From Kofleriaceae bacterium (lineage in GTDB: Bacteria > Myxococcota_A > Polyangia > Haliangiales > Haliangiaceae), in contig JACKDR010000001.1 of assembly GCA_020633495.1 (NCBI GenBank), forward strand, positions 434,001 to 498,000: DNA of 64,000 nt, in the 5' to 3' direction. A program made the translations under genes and the position numbers. The notes beneath the pieces are model-generated. The model worked only from the letters and a program-made list of their open reading frames with translations, was not told where the DNA came from and did no database searches. Shown here in pieces: positions 1-12,003 of this stretch. Positions within the stretch are counted from its first letter, which is position 1, and every line of letters starts with the position of its first letter.

Positions 1-1
1 C

Positions 2-943
2 GCCGGCGGCCTCGCGGCCCTGGCCCTGCGCTGGCGCCTGCTGATCGACACCTTCAAGAGCCTGCGCAACGCCCGCATCGGCTCGACCGAGTTCCCGCTC
101 AAGTGGGTGGTCGCCGGCATCTGCGTCCTCAGCGTCGCGCTGTGCGCGGTGCAGTACATCATGCTCGACATGCCGATCTGGATGACCACCGCGGCCATCG
201 TGCTGTCGGTGCCGCTGATGCTGGTCGGCCTGCGCGTCCTCGGCGAGACCAACTGGGGCCCGATCAGCGCGCTGTCCAACATGATGCAGGGCGTGTTCGC
301 CGCGATCGCACCGGGCAACATCGGCGCCAACATGGTCGCCAGCGGCACCGCCGGCACCGTCGCGGTGTCGTCCGAGGCCATCATGCAGGACTACAAGTGC
401 GGCGAGGTCCTGGGCTCGACGCCGCGCAGCCTGACCATCGCGCAGCTGCTGGCCGTGCCGGTCGGCGCCGCCGCGGTGGCGTGGACCTACCAGGCGCTGG
501 TCGGCACCTACGGCATCACCGCCCAGAACTTCCTGATGCACCCGGCCAAGGAGATGACGGAGCCCGGCCTGGCCTCGCCGATCTCGGTCAAGTGGGCCGG
601 CTTCGCCCAGATCCTGCGCGAGGGCGTCGGCGTCCTGCCGAGCTCGGCGCTGTGGGCCCTGCTCGGCTTCTCGGTGCTCGGCATCATCCTCACCGTCCTC
701 GAGAGCCGGCCCCGCCTGAAGAAGTGGGTGCCGTCGCCGACCGGCATCGGCATCGGCATGCTGGTGCCGTTCGCGGTCATCGCGGCGATGTTCGTCGGCG
801 GCATCCTGGGCACGGTCTGGGAGAAGACCGACAAGAAGTCCGCGGACACGTACATGGTGCCGTTCGCGTCCGGCCTGATCGCCGGCGAGGCCATGGTCGC
901 GGTCCTGGTGCCGCTGCTGCTGTGGCTCGGCCTCGGCGGCTGA
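2..943 (+). CDS. OPT family oligopeptide transporter, C-terminal part (start outside window)
   Basis: The open frame enters from the left edge and encodes the last 313 residues of a polytopic membrane protein. Recognisable OPT-family features are the run GETNWGPISALSNMMQG, a conserved APGNIGANM segment and alternating hydrophobic helices up to the C-terminus. OPT transporters import oligopeptides or metal-chelate compounds in symport with protons. About six membrane segments are visible here; the N-terminal half lies outside. The gene converges with the minus-strand esterase gene, with 19 bp between the stops. The family call is from sequence memory and is fairly secure; the substrate cannot be told. 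Confidence 0.85.
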   Translation, partial: AGGLAALALRWRLLIDTFKSLRNARIGSTEFPLKWVVAGICVLSVALCAVQYIMLDMPIWMTTAAIVLSVPLMLVGLRVLGETNWGPISALSNMMQGVFAAIAPGNIGANMVASGTAGTVAVSSEAIMQDYKCGEVLGSTPRSLTIAQLLAVPVGAAAVAWTYQALVGTYGITAQNFLMHPAKEMTEPGLASPISVKWAGFAQILREGVGVLPSSALWALLGFSVLGIILTVLESRPRLKKWVPSPTGIGIGMLVPFAVIAAMFVGGILGTVWEKTDKKSADTYMVPFASGLIAGEAMVAVLVPLLLWLGLGG

Positions 944-962
944 GCGGCCGCCGCCGCGCGCG

Positions 963-2102
963 CTACAGGCCCAGCACGATCGCGGCCCAGTAGGCGCCCC
1001 ACAGCCCGACGTCCTTGCCATACACCGGCCGACCCGGCAGGCTGGCGGCGGTGCCGCCGCCGCGCGCCGGCGCGACGCCGGTGGGCGCCACCGGGTAGCC
1101 GTGGGCCATGCCGTCGACGGTGACCGTCGCGATCAGCAGGCGGCCGTCGCCGTCGCGGTACTCGCGGTAGACGTGGCCGGCGTGGCCGGGATCGAGGCGG
1201 CCCTCGACCTCGGGGGTCTGGTCGGCGCCCTGCGCCGCGGTCCACTGATCGACGAGCTCGCGGGTGAAGCTGGGGTGCACCGTGGCGTCGGCGGTGCCGA
1301 CGATCGCGATCACCGGCGGGTACGGGCCGGGGCCCGGCATGACCGCGGCGCGCGCCGCCGGGGTCTCGTCGTGCTCGGTGAAGAAGTAGCCGAGGGCGCC
1401 GACGTCGGTGCCGGTGTAGCCGCGGTACGGCAGCGCGGCGTCGACGACGGCGCCGGCGAAGCGCCCCGGGTGGACCGCCAGCAGATCGACGACCAGCGCC
1501 GCGCCCGACGAGAAGCCGGCGAGGTAGACGCGGTCGGGATCGACGTCGACCGCGGCGGCCGCGGCGTCGATCATCGCGACCACGCCGGCGGCGTCGCCGC
1601 CGCCGGCCTGGGCCTCGGCGCTCCACCAGTCGAAGCACTGCTGGACCTGGCTCGCCTCCTCGGCGTGGACCGTGACGAAGCCGCGGGCGTCGGCGAGCTG
1701 GTTCCAGCCGCCGTTGGCGGCGTGGACCGCGGCGTCCTCCCAGCAGCCGTGCAGCACCACCACCAGCGGGCGCGGCTCGCCCACCGGTAGCCCGGGCGGC
1801 ACGTGCAGGTAGCCGGCGAGCCCGCCGAAGTCGCCGGCCAGCGGCGCGAACCCGACCGGGTCGTGCAGCGCGGCGTCGGGCGCGACGACCGCGGCGTCGA
1901 TCGTCGCGTCGGCCGGCGACGCCGCGTCGGGCGTCGCGGCGTCGAGCCGCGCCGCGTCGGGCGACGCCGCGTCCGGGGCGACGTCGTCGCCGGCGCCGGC
2001 GTCGGGATCGTCGGCGGCCCACGGCGGCTTGGCGAACGCGCAGCCCGCCGCCGCCGCGACGGCGGTGACGACGACGGCGGCGACGACGGACGGAGCGCGC
2101 AT
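963..2102 (-). CDS. PHB-depolymerase-type esterase lipoprotein
   Basis: A 379-residue secreted alpha/beta-hydrolase. The N-terminus is a lipoprotein signal ending at Cys21, followed by a long Asp-Ala/Pro-rich linker to about residue 80 of a kind common in Myxococcota lipoproteins. The catalytic domain has an HGC motif (118-120), the nucleophile elbow GFSSG (Ser198), a likely acid at Asp272 (GTADATV) and a likely catalytic His334 (DGMAHG). This is the esterase/PHB-depolymerase family, which cleaves polyester or feruloyl-type esters outside the cell. An AGGAGG site lies 5 nt before the ATG. It is the last gene of a minus-strand set (3451-4764, 2121-3449, 963-2102) with gaps of 1 and 18 bp. The substrate is unknown. 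Confidence 0.75.
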   Translation of the reverse strand: MRAPSVVAAVVVTAVAAAAGCAFAKPPWAADDPDAGAGDDVAPDAASPDAARLDAATPDAASPADATIDAAVVAPDAALHDPVGFAPLAGDFGGLAGYLHVPPGLPVGEPRPLVVVLHGCWEDAAVHAANGGWNQLADARGFVTVHAEEASQVQQCFDWWSAEAQAGGGDAAGVVAMIDAAAAAVDVDPDRVYLAGFSSGAALVVDLLAVHPGRFAGAVVDAALPYRGYTGTDVGALGYFFTEHDETPAARAAVMPGPGPYPPVIAIVGTADATVHPSFTRELVDQWTAAQGADQTPEVEGRLDPGHAGHVYREYRDGDGRLLIATVTVDGMAHGYPVAPTGVAPARGGGTAASLPGRPVYGKDVGLWGAYWAAIVLGL

Positions 2103-2120
2103 CGGAGCCTCCTGGGGGCG

Positions 2121-3449
2121 CTACAGCACCACGCGAGCGGTGAAGAACAGCGACCGGTGGCCGGTGGCCTGGTCCTCGCCGCCGACCTGGCGCACGAAGA
2201 ACGCGGCGCGCAGCCCGACCGACAGCGAGTCCTCGACCCAGTACGTGGTCGCGACGTTGAGGTAGTGCTCGCGGGTGTGCTGGTCGAGCTCGAGGGTGTC
2301 GACCATCGCGTACTGCACGCCGACGCCGTCGTGGCCGCGGTAGTCGTAGTCGACCCCGCCCGACGCCGTGTACGAGTGGTACGTCTGGGTCAGGCGCATC
2401 GTCGCGTCGGTGCCGTCGAGCATCTCGTTCTCGTTGCGCGACAGGTTGACGAACGGCCGCAGCTGACCGCCGTCGAGCTTGGCCATCAGGTTGGCGCGCA
2501 GGTTGTAGCCACGGATCGCGTCGTCGGAGGCGATCGCCATCTGGGTGTCGAGCGAGTACAGCTGCACCGCCGCCTTGGCCTCGAGGAAGCCGTCTTTCCA
2601 GGTCACCGACGGGGTCGCGAAGTAGATGTGCAGGTTCTGGTCGGGCAGGTTGTTCTGGCTGCGGCCGACCTGCGCCGCCGCCAGGTAGAACGGGCGGTCG
2701 AACGGGTGCAGCTCGCCGCCGATGATCAGCGTGCCGGTGATGCCGGTCGGGTTGGTCGAGTGGAACGCCAGCCCGGCGGTGACGTGGTCGGTCAGCGCCA
2801 CCGAGCCGAACAGGCCGGTGCCGCGATCGGCGCCCGAGAACAGCAGCGGATCGCGGGTGTAGACGTCGGTCAAGAGGAGATCGGCGACGTGCGCCGACAC
2901 GAAGTCGAAGGTCGCCTCGTCGACGACGCGCCCGGCGGCGATCGACACCCGGCCGCGGGTGTAGCGCAGGTACTGGCTGCGCACCGCCAGCGCCGCCTGG
3001 CCCTCCCAGACGCTGGCGCCGTAGCCGAGGCCGCCGCCGAGGCTGGCCTCGAGCTCGCTGGCGAACTGGACGTGGTCGCCGAGCTGGCCGGCGATGCCGA
3101 GCCGCGACACCGCGACGGTCGGGTGGCGGGCCTCGGCGGTCTCGTCGGGGCGCTGGTGCAGGCTCTCGAGCCGCATGCCGCCGGCGATCGCGCCGATCGG
3201 CTCGATCTTGCGCCACGGCCGGGTCGACGCGCCCGGCGCCGCCGCGGCGAGCGTCTCGGTGTCGAGCACGGTGGCCGGCGCGTCGTCGATCGCGACGTCG
3301 ACGACGTCGGCGCCGTCGTCGTCCACCGGATCGCCGCCGTCGTCGTCGTCGGTGGCGACCGCCACCGCGGGCCGCAGGCCGGCGCCGGCGCGCGCCGGCG
3401 CCGCGATCGCGACCAGCGCCAGGGGGACCAGGGTCAGGGTGGCGCGCAC
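2121..3449 (-). CDS. outer-membrane beta-barrel (porin-like) protein
   Basis: Begins with GTG one base after the stop of the upstream lipase-like gene, with GGAGG 7 nt before it. This gives 442 residues with a signal peptide (cleavage near ARA-GA), an acidic Asp-rich spacer and then about 380 residues of alternating polar/hydrophobic strands rich in Tyr, Gly and Asn. The protein ends in FFTARVVL, compatible with a terminal beta-strand. The pattern resembles phosphate-selective-porin/OprO-type barrels, but I see no diagnostic motif. Its place between two secreted hydrolase genes suggests a role in moving or binding their products across the outer membrane (inference). The reading frame stays open further upstream, but that part overlaps the neighbour and lacks a signal peptide. 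Confidence 0.6.
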   Translation of the reverse strand: MRATLTLVPLALVAIAAPARAGAGLRPAVAVATDDDDGGDPVDDDGADVVDVAIDDAPATVLDTETLAAAAPGASTRPWRKIEPIGAIAGGMRLESLHQRPDETAEARHPTVAVSRLGIAGQLGDHVQFASELEASLGGGLGYGASVWEGQAALAVRSQYLRYTRGRVSIAAGRVVDEATFDFVSAHVADLLLTDVYTRDPLLFSGADRGTGLFGSVALTDHVTAGLAFHSTNPTGITGTLIIGGELHPFDRPFYLAAAQVGRSQNNLPDQNLHIYFATPSVTWKDGFLEAKAAVQLYSLDTQMAIASDDAIRGYNLRANLMAKLDGGQLRPFVNLSRNENEMLDGTDATMRLTQTYHSYTASGGVDYDYRGHDGVGVQYAMVDTLELDQHTREHYLNVATTYWVEDSLSVGLRAAFFVRQVGGEDQATGHRSLFFTARVVL

Positions 3450-3450
3450 G

Positions 3451-4764
3451 TCAGTCCTCCAGGGCGGCGACGACCTTGGCCAGGCCGGCCTCGCTGCGCA
3501 CGCTGCCGTAGTGGTTGCGGAAGAAGCCGTTGTAGAAGTAGCCGCTGGTGTCGAAGTCGTTGAGGCCGTCGAGCAGGTTGGCGGCGCATGCGGTCGGGTA
3601 CAGGCGCGACGCGTGCTCGGACACGAACTCGTCCTGCTGGCTGCCCTGCTCGATGTCGCGCATCGTGATCGTCGTGTACGCGACGGTGTGGCCGTCGCAG
3701 GCGTCGCGGCGCCCGAACGCGTAGTCACCGTCGGCGCACGGCGTCTCCCACCAGCCGCCCCACTCGCCGCCGGTGTCGGCGATGGGCGGGCCGTTGAGCG
3801 GCCGGCCGAACGCGGTCTGGGTGTACTGGTTGCGCTGCCCCATCTCGCAGGTGACGGTGCCGCGCATGGTCAGGTTGGCGCCGCACTGGCTGGCGAAGCT
3901 GACGACGCCGTGGTGGGCGCCCGACGCGACGATGACGTCGCGGATCCGGCCGAACGGGTTGATCGACCAGGTGCCGTCGACCCACTCGACCCACAGGCGG
4001 CGCAGGGCGTCGCGCACCGACGTCGCGCCCAGCGAGAACCCGACCACCGACAGCTCGCGGTCGGGGTTGGCCTCGGCGACCCGTCGGATCAGCTCCTCGA
4101 CGATCGGCACCGCCCAGCCGTGATCCATGTTCTTGGGCGTGTTGCCGGTGTCGGTGCCCTCGGGGCTCGACGGGTCGTCGACCAGGTCGAAGCGCAGGTC
4201 GACGGCGATCGTCCGGTAGCCGCGCGCCGGCAGCAGCTCGGCGAGCTGATCGCGGGCCTCGGTGTCGGCGGGGAAGTCGAGCGACGACGGATCCGGGTGG
4301 ACGAACTTGATCCAGCCGGTCGGGCTCTCCGAGTTGCCGTGGACCAGGATGACGATCGGCTTGGAGGTGTCCTCGGTGACGCCGTCGGGGAACGGGAACT
4401 CGCGGGCCGCGCACGGGTAGCCGGCGATCGTCGCGGCGTCGTAGGCCAGGCCGGCGGTGGAGCAGCCGGGGTGACGGGCGCCGGTGGCGTCGGGCGCGAT
4501 CGTGCGGTAGTGCCCGCCCGGGTACGCGCTGTCGCCGGCGGCCGGCATGCTGTGGCCGTCCCACGCGTTGCGGGTCGCGACCGGCAGCGCGTCGCGGAAC
4601 GAGTAGCCCGCGGGATCGATCGGGGCGTCGGCCATGGCCTGGCGACACGCCGAGACGTCGACGCCGGCGTCGGGGTCGACGCCGTCGTCGCCGGTGGGCG
4701 CGGCGGTGCCGCCGAGGCACGCCGCGGTAGGAACGATCAGGGAGAGCAGGACGAAGCGAGACAT
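3451..4764 (-). CDS. alpha/beta-hydrolase (lipase-like) lipoprotein
   Basis: A 437-residue lipoprotein with a lipobox ending at Cys16 (PTAAC). An oxyanion motif VHGNSES precedes a nucleophile elbow VVGFSLGA, as in extracellular lipases and esterases. Several cysteines (CGANL, ACDG, TACAA) suggest disulfides and an exported location. GGAGG lies 4 nt before the ATG, which fixes the start. It is the first gene of a three-gene minus-strand operon; the 270 bp upstream probably carry its promoter. The substrate could be a triglyceride, polyester or phospholipid; nothing in the sequence decides. Confidence 0.7.
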   Translation of the reverse strand: MSRFVLLSLIVPTAACLGGTAAPTGDDGVDPDAGVDVSACRQAMADAPIDPAGYSFRDALPVATRNAWDGHSMPAAGDSAYPGGHYRTIAPDATGARHPGCSTAGLAYDAATIAGYPCAAREFPFPDGVTEDTSKPIVILVHGNSESPTGWIKFVHPDPSSLDFPADTEARDQLAELLPARGYRTIAVDLRFDLVDDPSSPEGTDTGNTPKNMDHGWAVPIVEELIRRVAEANPDRELSVVGFSLGATSVRDALRRLWVEWVDGTWSINPFGRIRDVIVASGAHHGVVSFASQCGANLTMRGTVTCEMGQRNQYTQTAFGRPLNGPPIADTGGEWGGWWETPCADGDYAFGRRDACDGHTVAYTTITMRDIEQGSQQDEFVSEHASRLYPTACAANLLDGLNDFDTSGYFYNGFFRNHYGSVRSEAGLAKVVAALED

Positions 4765-5038
4765 GGATCCTCCAGCGGGCCGCGCGACGCGCGCGCCCCG
4801 CGCCGCCCTTCAGCAAGGCTCGTACCGGCGTCGATCGCGATTCACGCCGGCCCACGACGCCCACCGCTGTGGGCCGGGCCCGACGTCGTGCGCTGGCCCC
4901 TGCTGGGGCGCCCCAACACCCCGGCCCATCTTGTTGCTCCGCAGCACCAACATGGCTATCAGGCTGGAACTAGCCGGACACAATCATGTTGCATTGCACA
5001 ACACCCGGCGATACACCGGGTTCATGAGGGCACCGACG
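4765..5038. other. intergenic region with a weak hairpin and probable promoter for the minus-strand hydrolase operon
   Basis: This 274-bp gap has no credible gene. Its right part is clearly less GC-rich than the surroundings, as expected for a promoter region of the minus-strand gene at 3451-4764, but I could not pick a convincing -35/-10 pair. A 6-bp inverted repeat (5003-5008 with 5016-5021, ACCCGG/CCGGGT) follows the stop of the minus-strand lipoprotein gene. It could be a weak terminator, although it has no T-run. Confidence 0.4.
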
Positions 5039-5641
5039 TCAGGGCCGGACGTGGACGGTGAGCGTGTACGTGCCGCCCAGCGCCGCGGCCTCGCCGTCGA
5101 CCAGGACGAACAGGTCGCCGGCGGCGACGCCGGTGAGCTGCAGCGGCACGCCGGGCCGCGCGTAGGCGTCGCCGTCGCACGCCGGCGTGTCGGGCACCGG
5201 CGCGCAGGTGCGGATCACGTAGGCGCGCAAGAGCGCGTCGCCGGCGAGCGTGACGTCGACGTCGTCGCCGGCGACGGCGGTGACCCGCCACACCTGGTCG
5301 GGGCCGTTGAGGATCGTCTGACCGCAGCTGCCCGAGACGTGGTTGACGCCGCCGCTGGTGTCGCCGGTGACCATCACCGGCGCGCCGCGCCCGATCAGCC
5401 CGGGGTCGTCGCAGGCGCGCGCCGGCGGGTTGGCGTCGGGCGGCGCGCCGTCGGCCACGACGCCATCGATGGTCGCGGCGTCGATCGCGCCGGGCGCGAC
5501 GCAGACCTCGGCGACACACGCCAGGCCGCTCGGGCACACGCCGTCGCGGCACGTGTAGTGGCCGCCGGCGTAGTCGGCGTCGAAGCGGCAGCCGGCGGCC
5601 GCGACGATCGCGAGCACGGCGAGGAGGAAGCGCGGCATCAT
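5039..5641 (-). CDS. small lipoprotein with a Cys-rich motif
   Basis: A 200-residue lipoprotein of unknown function. The first of two adjacent Met codons at the signal peptide is taken as start; the second (5638) is equally possible, while an in-frame ATG further out (5662) would overlap the divergent kinase gene. The signal ends in a lipobox (AAAGC). The mature part begins with the C-x3-G-x-CP-x-GL-x-C-x4-C pattern seen in many Myxococcota lipoproteins, then an Asp-Ala-rich linker, then a beta-rich domain with four more cysteines that resembles bacterial pre-peptidase C-terminal (PPC) folds (inference). It is divergent from the Ser/Thr kinase gene with only 14 bp between starts. Confidence 0.6.
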   Translation of the reverse strand: MMPRFLLAVLAIVAAAGCRFDADYAGGHYTCRDGVCPSGLACVAEVCVAPGAIDAATIDGVVADGAPPDANPPARACDDPGLIGRGAPVMVTGDTSGGVNHVSGSCGQTILNGPDQVWRVTAVAGDDVDVTLAGDALLRAYVIRTCAPVPDTPACDGDAYARPGVPLQLTGVAAGDLFVLVDGEAAALGGTYTLTVHVRP

Positions 5642-5655
5642 GGGGGCCCGGAGCG

Positions 5656-7482
<1,827 letters not shown>

Positions 7483-8482
7483 CATCGCGCCGTGGATCGC
7501 GCTCGCGCCCGCGCTGCCCGTCGCCTCGCCGCCGCGATCCTCGGCGCCGTCGCCACCGCCATCGCGCTCGCCGCCCCCTCCCCGGCGCGCGCCGACGGCG
7601 CATCCGACCTCGCCGACGCCCGCCGCCTCAAGGCCGCGCTCAACTGGGCCGGCGCGCTCGCCGCCGTCGAGCGCGCGCTCGCCGCCGGCGACGGCGATCC
7701 CGTGCGCGTCGCCGAGGCCCACGAGCTCGCCGGCTCGCTCGCCGCCGGGCTCGGCCGCGACGACGTCGCCGTCGCGCACTTCCGCATCCTGCTGTCGCTG
7801 CGCCCGGACGCCCGGCTGCCCGCCGGCACCTCGCCCAAGATCGTCGCGCCGTTCGACGTCGCCCGCGGCGACGCCGACGCCGGCGTCGCCGGCCCGCTCG
7901 CGGTCCACGTCGAGCCGGGACCGCCGCCGGCGCTGGTCGTCGACCGCGATCCGCTGCACCTGGTCGCGGGCGCGCGCGCCCGCTGGACCGCCGCCGACGG
8001 CATCCCCGCCGAGCTGGTCGCGCGCACGGACGGCGACGGCGACGCGCGCCTCGTCCTCGCGGTCCCGGCCGGCACCCGCGACGTCGAGATCGCCGCCGTC
8101 GACGCCGATGGCAACGCCCTGTGGCGGAGCGACGCGACCGCCGCCTCGGCGGTCGCCGTGACCGCGCCGCCGCGACCGCGCGCCGCGGCGCTGGCGCCGT
8201 GGGCGCGCTGGTACGTGTGGGCCGCGGTCGCGGTGCCGGCCGCCGCGGTCGGCGGCGTCGCGGCGTGGCGGCTCGGCGTCGCCCAGCACGACTGGGACCG
8301 GCTGCGCGCCGACGACGGTGCCCACGACTACTCCGAGCTGACCGCGATCGAGGACCGCGGCCGGCGCCACGCGCTCACCGCCAACCTCGCGTTCGCCGCC
8401 GCCGGCGTCACCGGCGCGGTCGCGGCCGTCCTCCTGGTCCGCGACCTCCGCCACCCGCGCGGCCTCGAGCCGGCGCCGTACG

Positions 8483-10000
<1,518 letters not shown>

Positions 10001-10081
10001 GAGGTCCTCCTGGGCGCCGCGGCATTGCATCGGGTGTGCCGCAGCCGAGCGCCGCTCAGCGGCGGCGCTTGGCGACGTGTG

Positions 10082-10144
10082 GATCCACGCCCCCTCGACT
10101 CCGCCCTCGCGGCTGCGCCGCTCGGGCTCCGCTCGGGGTGAGCG
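10082..10144 (+). repeat. dispersed 63-nt intergenic element, copy A
   Basis: Matches 34358-34420 at about 58 of 63 positions with no gap. The core CCCTCGCGGCTGCGCCGCTC and the following CGGGCTCCGCTCG are identical in both. It ends in GGTGAGCG, which is the reverse complement of the start of the 34-bp tandem units immediately downstream. Confidence 0.75.
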
Positions 10145-10207
10145 ATCGTGTCGACGTTCCGCTCACCCCGGGAGCGAGGCCACCGCGCAGCGCTCGGCGC
10201 GCGATCA

Positions 10208-10343
10208 ACGCTCACCCCGAGCGCGAGGCCGCCGCGCCCGAACGCTCACCCCGGGCGCGAGGCCGCCGCGCCCGAACGCTCACCCCGAGCGCGAGGCCGC
10301 CGCGCCCGAACGCTCCCCCGGAGCGCGAGGCCGCCGCGCAGCG
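10208..10343 (+). repeat. four tandem copies of a 34-bp unit
   Basis: Units start at 10208, 10242, 10276 and 10310, each beginning ACGCTC and containing GCGCGAGGCCGCCGCG. Copies 1 and 3 are identical, copy 2 differs by one base and copy 4 is diverged. A related partial unit lies at 10159-10190. Copies are directly adjacent with no unique spacer, so this is not a CRISPR array. Confidence 0.85.
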
Positions 10344-10527
10344 GCGGCCGAGCAGTCGAGGGGGCGGGCGCCTGTACGCGATCGTCGGCGACGTCCAGCC
10401 CGTTGGCCCGCCCCCACAGCCACGCGCGCGCCTGTTGGCCACTCCCCACGATCCGGTCGGCCGACGCCACCTCGCACCGCCAGCCCGCGCGCCGCCGCCG
10501 GCACGGCCGCTGCTACGCCCCGTGGCC

Positions 10528-12003
10528 ATGAGCCCGCCACCGCCACCCGCGTCGCCGTCGTCGCTCCGCACCCGGTCCCGGTCCCCGTCCTCCGAGCTCG
10601 CGGTCGTCGACGACCAGGGCCGCGCCTTCGACCACGCCGCGCTGCACCGCCGCGCCGCCGCCTGGGCCGCGGCGCTGGCGCGCCGCCACGGCGTCCGCGC
10701 CGGCGATCGCGTCGGCGTGCTCGCCGACGGCTGCACCGAGGTGTTCGTGCTGCGCGCCGCGTGCGAGCACCTCGGCGCCGCGCTGACGCCGCTGTCGTGG
10801 CGGCTGTCGACCGCCGAGCTCGCCGCGGTGACCGCCGACGCCGCGCCGCGGGTGCTGCTGCACGATCGTGCCCACGCCGACGTCGCCGCCGCCCTCGACG
10901 CGCCGCGCGCCGTGCTCGACGCGCCGCCGCCGCGGGTCGCGCCGGTGGCCGCCGCGCCGGCGCTGCCCGACGACGTCGTCCAGGTCCTGTACACCAGCGG
11001 CTCGACCGGGCGACCGCGCGGCGCCCGCCTGACCCGCCGCCAGCTCGCGTTCAACGCCGCGATCACGGCGCGGCTGTGCGGCCTCGGCGCCGCCGACCGG
11101 GTCCTGGCGCTGCTGCCGCTGTTCCACACCGGCGGCCTCAACTGCCTGGCCACGCCGGTGCTCGCCGCCGGCGGCGCGGTCATGGTCATGGCGCGCTTCG
11201 ACCCCGCCGAGGCTGTGGCGCGCATCGAGCGCCACGGCGTCACCGCGATCGTCGCGGTGCCCACGATCTACGACGCGCTGCTCGACGCCGGCCTCGATCG
11301 CCGCCGCGCCCCGGCGCTGCGGGTCCGGCTGGTCGGTGGCGCGCCGGTGACGCCGCGCCTGCTCGAGCGCGCCCGCGCCGCCGGGCTGCCGCTGCGCCAG
11401 GGCTTCGGCATGACCGAGGTCGGCCCCAACTGCTTCACCTTCGGCCCGGTCGGGCCCAGCGACGGCGACGCGTCGAGCTGCGTCGGCGCGCCGGTGCCCG
11501 GCACCGAGGCCCGCCTGGTCGACGACGGCGGCGCCGACGTCGCGCCCGGCGCCACCGGCGAGCTGTGGCTGCGCGGCCCCCACGTCTTCGCCGGCTACCT
11601 CGGGCGCGCCTCGTCCGGTCGACCGGACGGCTGGTTCGCGACCGGCGACCTGTTCCGGCGCGACGCCGCCGGCGGCTACCACGTCGTCGGCCGCAAGAAG
11701 GACATGTTCATCTCCGGCGGCGAGAACGTGTACCCGGGCGAGGTCGAGGCCGCGCTCGCCGGCCACCCCGCGATCGCCGAGGTCTGCGTGATCGGCCGCC
11801 CCGATCCGCGCTGGGGCGAGGTCGGCGTCGCGGTGGTCGCCACCCGCGGCCCGGTCGACGCCGCCGCGCTCGACGCCTGGCTCCGCCGCCGCCTCGCCGC
11901 CTACAAGGTGCCGAGGGCGTGGCGCTTCGTCACCGCGCTGCCGCGGACCGCGACCGGCAAGATCGCCCGCGCCGAGCTGATCGCCGCAGCGCGAGCAGCG
12001 TGA
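10528..12003 (+). CDS. AMP-dependent acyl-CoA synthetase (ligase)
   Basis: A 491-residue adenylate-forming enzyme that activates a carboxylic acid to its CoA thioester through an acyl-AMP. Core motifs are all present: the phosphate loop YTSGSTGRPRGA (from residue 155), GFGMTEVG (A5), TGDLF (A7), GRKKDMFISGGENVYP (about 388-403) and the C-terminal PRTATGK with its catalytic Lys near residue 477. Its length and motifs match fatty/aryl acyl-CoA ligases such as FadD or long-chain types. The first ATG after the repeat-rich region is taken as start; no good ribosome-binding site is visible. It sits between two polyester depolymerase genes, so it could activate the released hydroxyacids (inference). 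The 3' end overlaps the converging gene by 74 bp. Confidence 0.88.
   Translation: MSPPPPPASPSSLRTRSRSPSSELAVVDDQGRAFDHAALHRRAAAWAAALARRHGVRAGDRVGVLADGCTEVFVLRAACEHLGAALTPLSWRLSTAELAAVTADAAPRVLLHDRAHADVAAALDAPRAVLDAPPPRVAPVAAAPALPDDVVQVLYTSGSTGRPRGARLTRRQLAFNAAITARLCGLGAADRVLALLPLFHTGGLNCLATPVLAAGGAVMVMARFDPAEAVARIERHGVTAIVAVPTIYDALLDAGLDRRRAPALRVRLVGGAPVTPRLLERARAAGLPLRQGFGMTEVGPNCFTFGPVGPSDGDASSCVGAPVPGTEARLVDDGGADVAPGATGELWLRGPHVFAGYLGRASSGRPDGWFATGDLFRRDAAGGYHVVGRKKDMFISGGENVYPGEVEAALAGHPAIAEVCVIGRPDPRWGEVGVAVVATRGPVDAAALDAWLRRRLAAYKVPRAWRFVTALPRTATGKIARAELIAAARAA

Larger units (their letters stand above)
10001..10527. other. 527-bp repeat-rich intergenic region
   Basis: No credible gene. 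The region holds copy A of a dispersed 63-nt element (10082-10144), an inverted repeat formed by its end (10131-10144) with 10160-10175 (GCTCGGGGTGAGCG against CGCTCACCCCGGGAGC), and a 34-bp tandem array (10208-10343). It separates the minus-strand depolymerase from the plus-strand acyl-CoA synthetase, so it must contain both promoters, which I cannot place. Frames stay open here only because of the high GC content. Confidence 0.6.

Noticed and set aside
10208..10343. 34-bp repeats that look like a CRISPR array
   Set aside because: Units are directly adjacent, with no unique spacers, and no cas genes lie nearby.
10036..10527. N-terminal extension of the acyl-CoA synthetase through the repeat region
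   Set aside because: The extension only translates the 34-bp repeats and has no similarity to the enzyme family.
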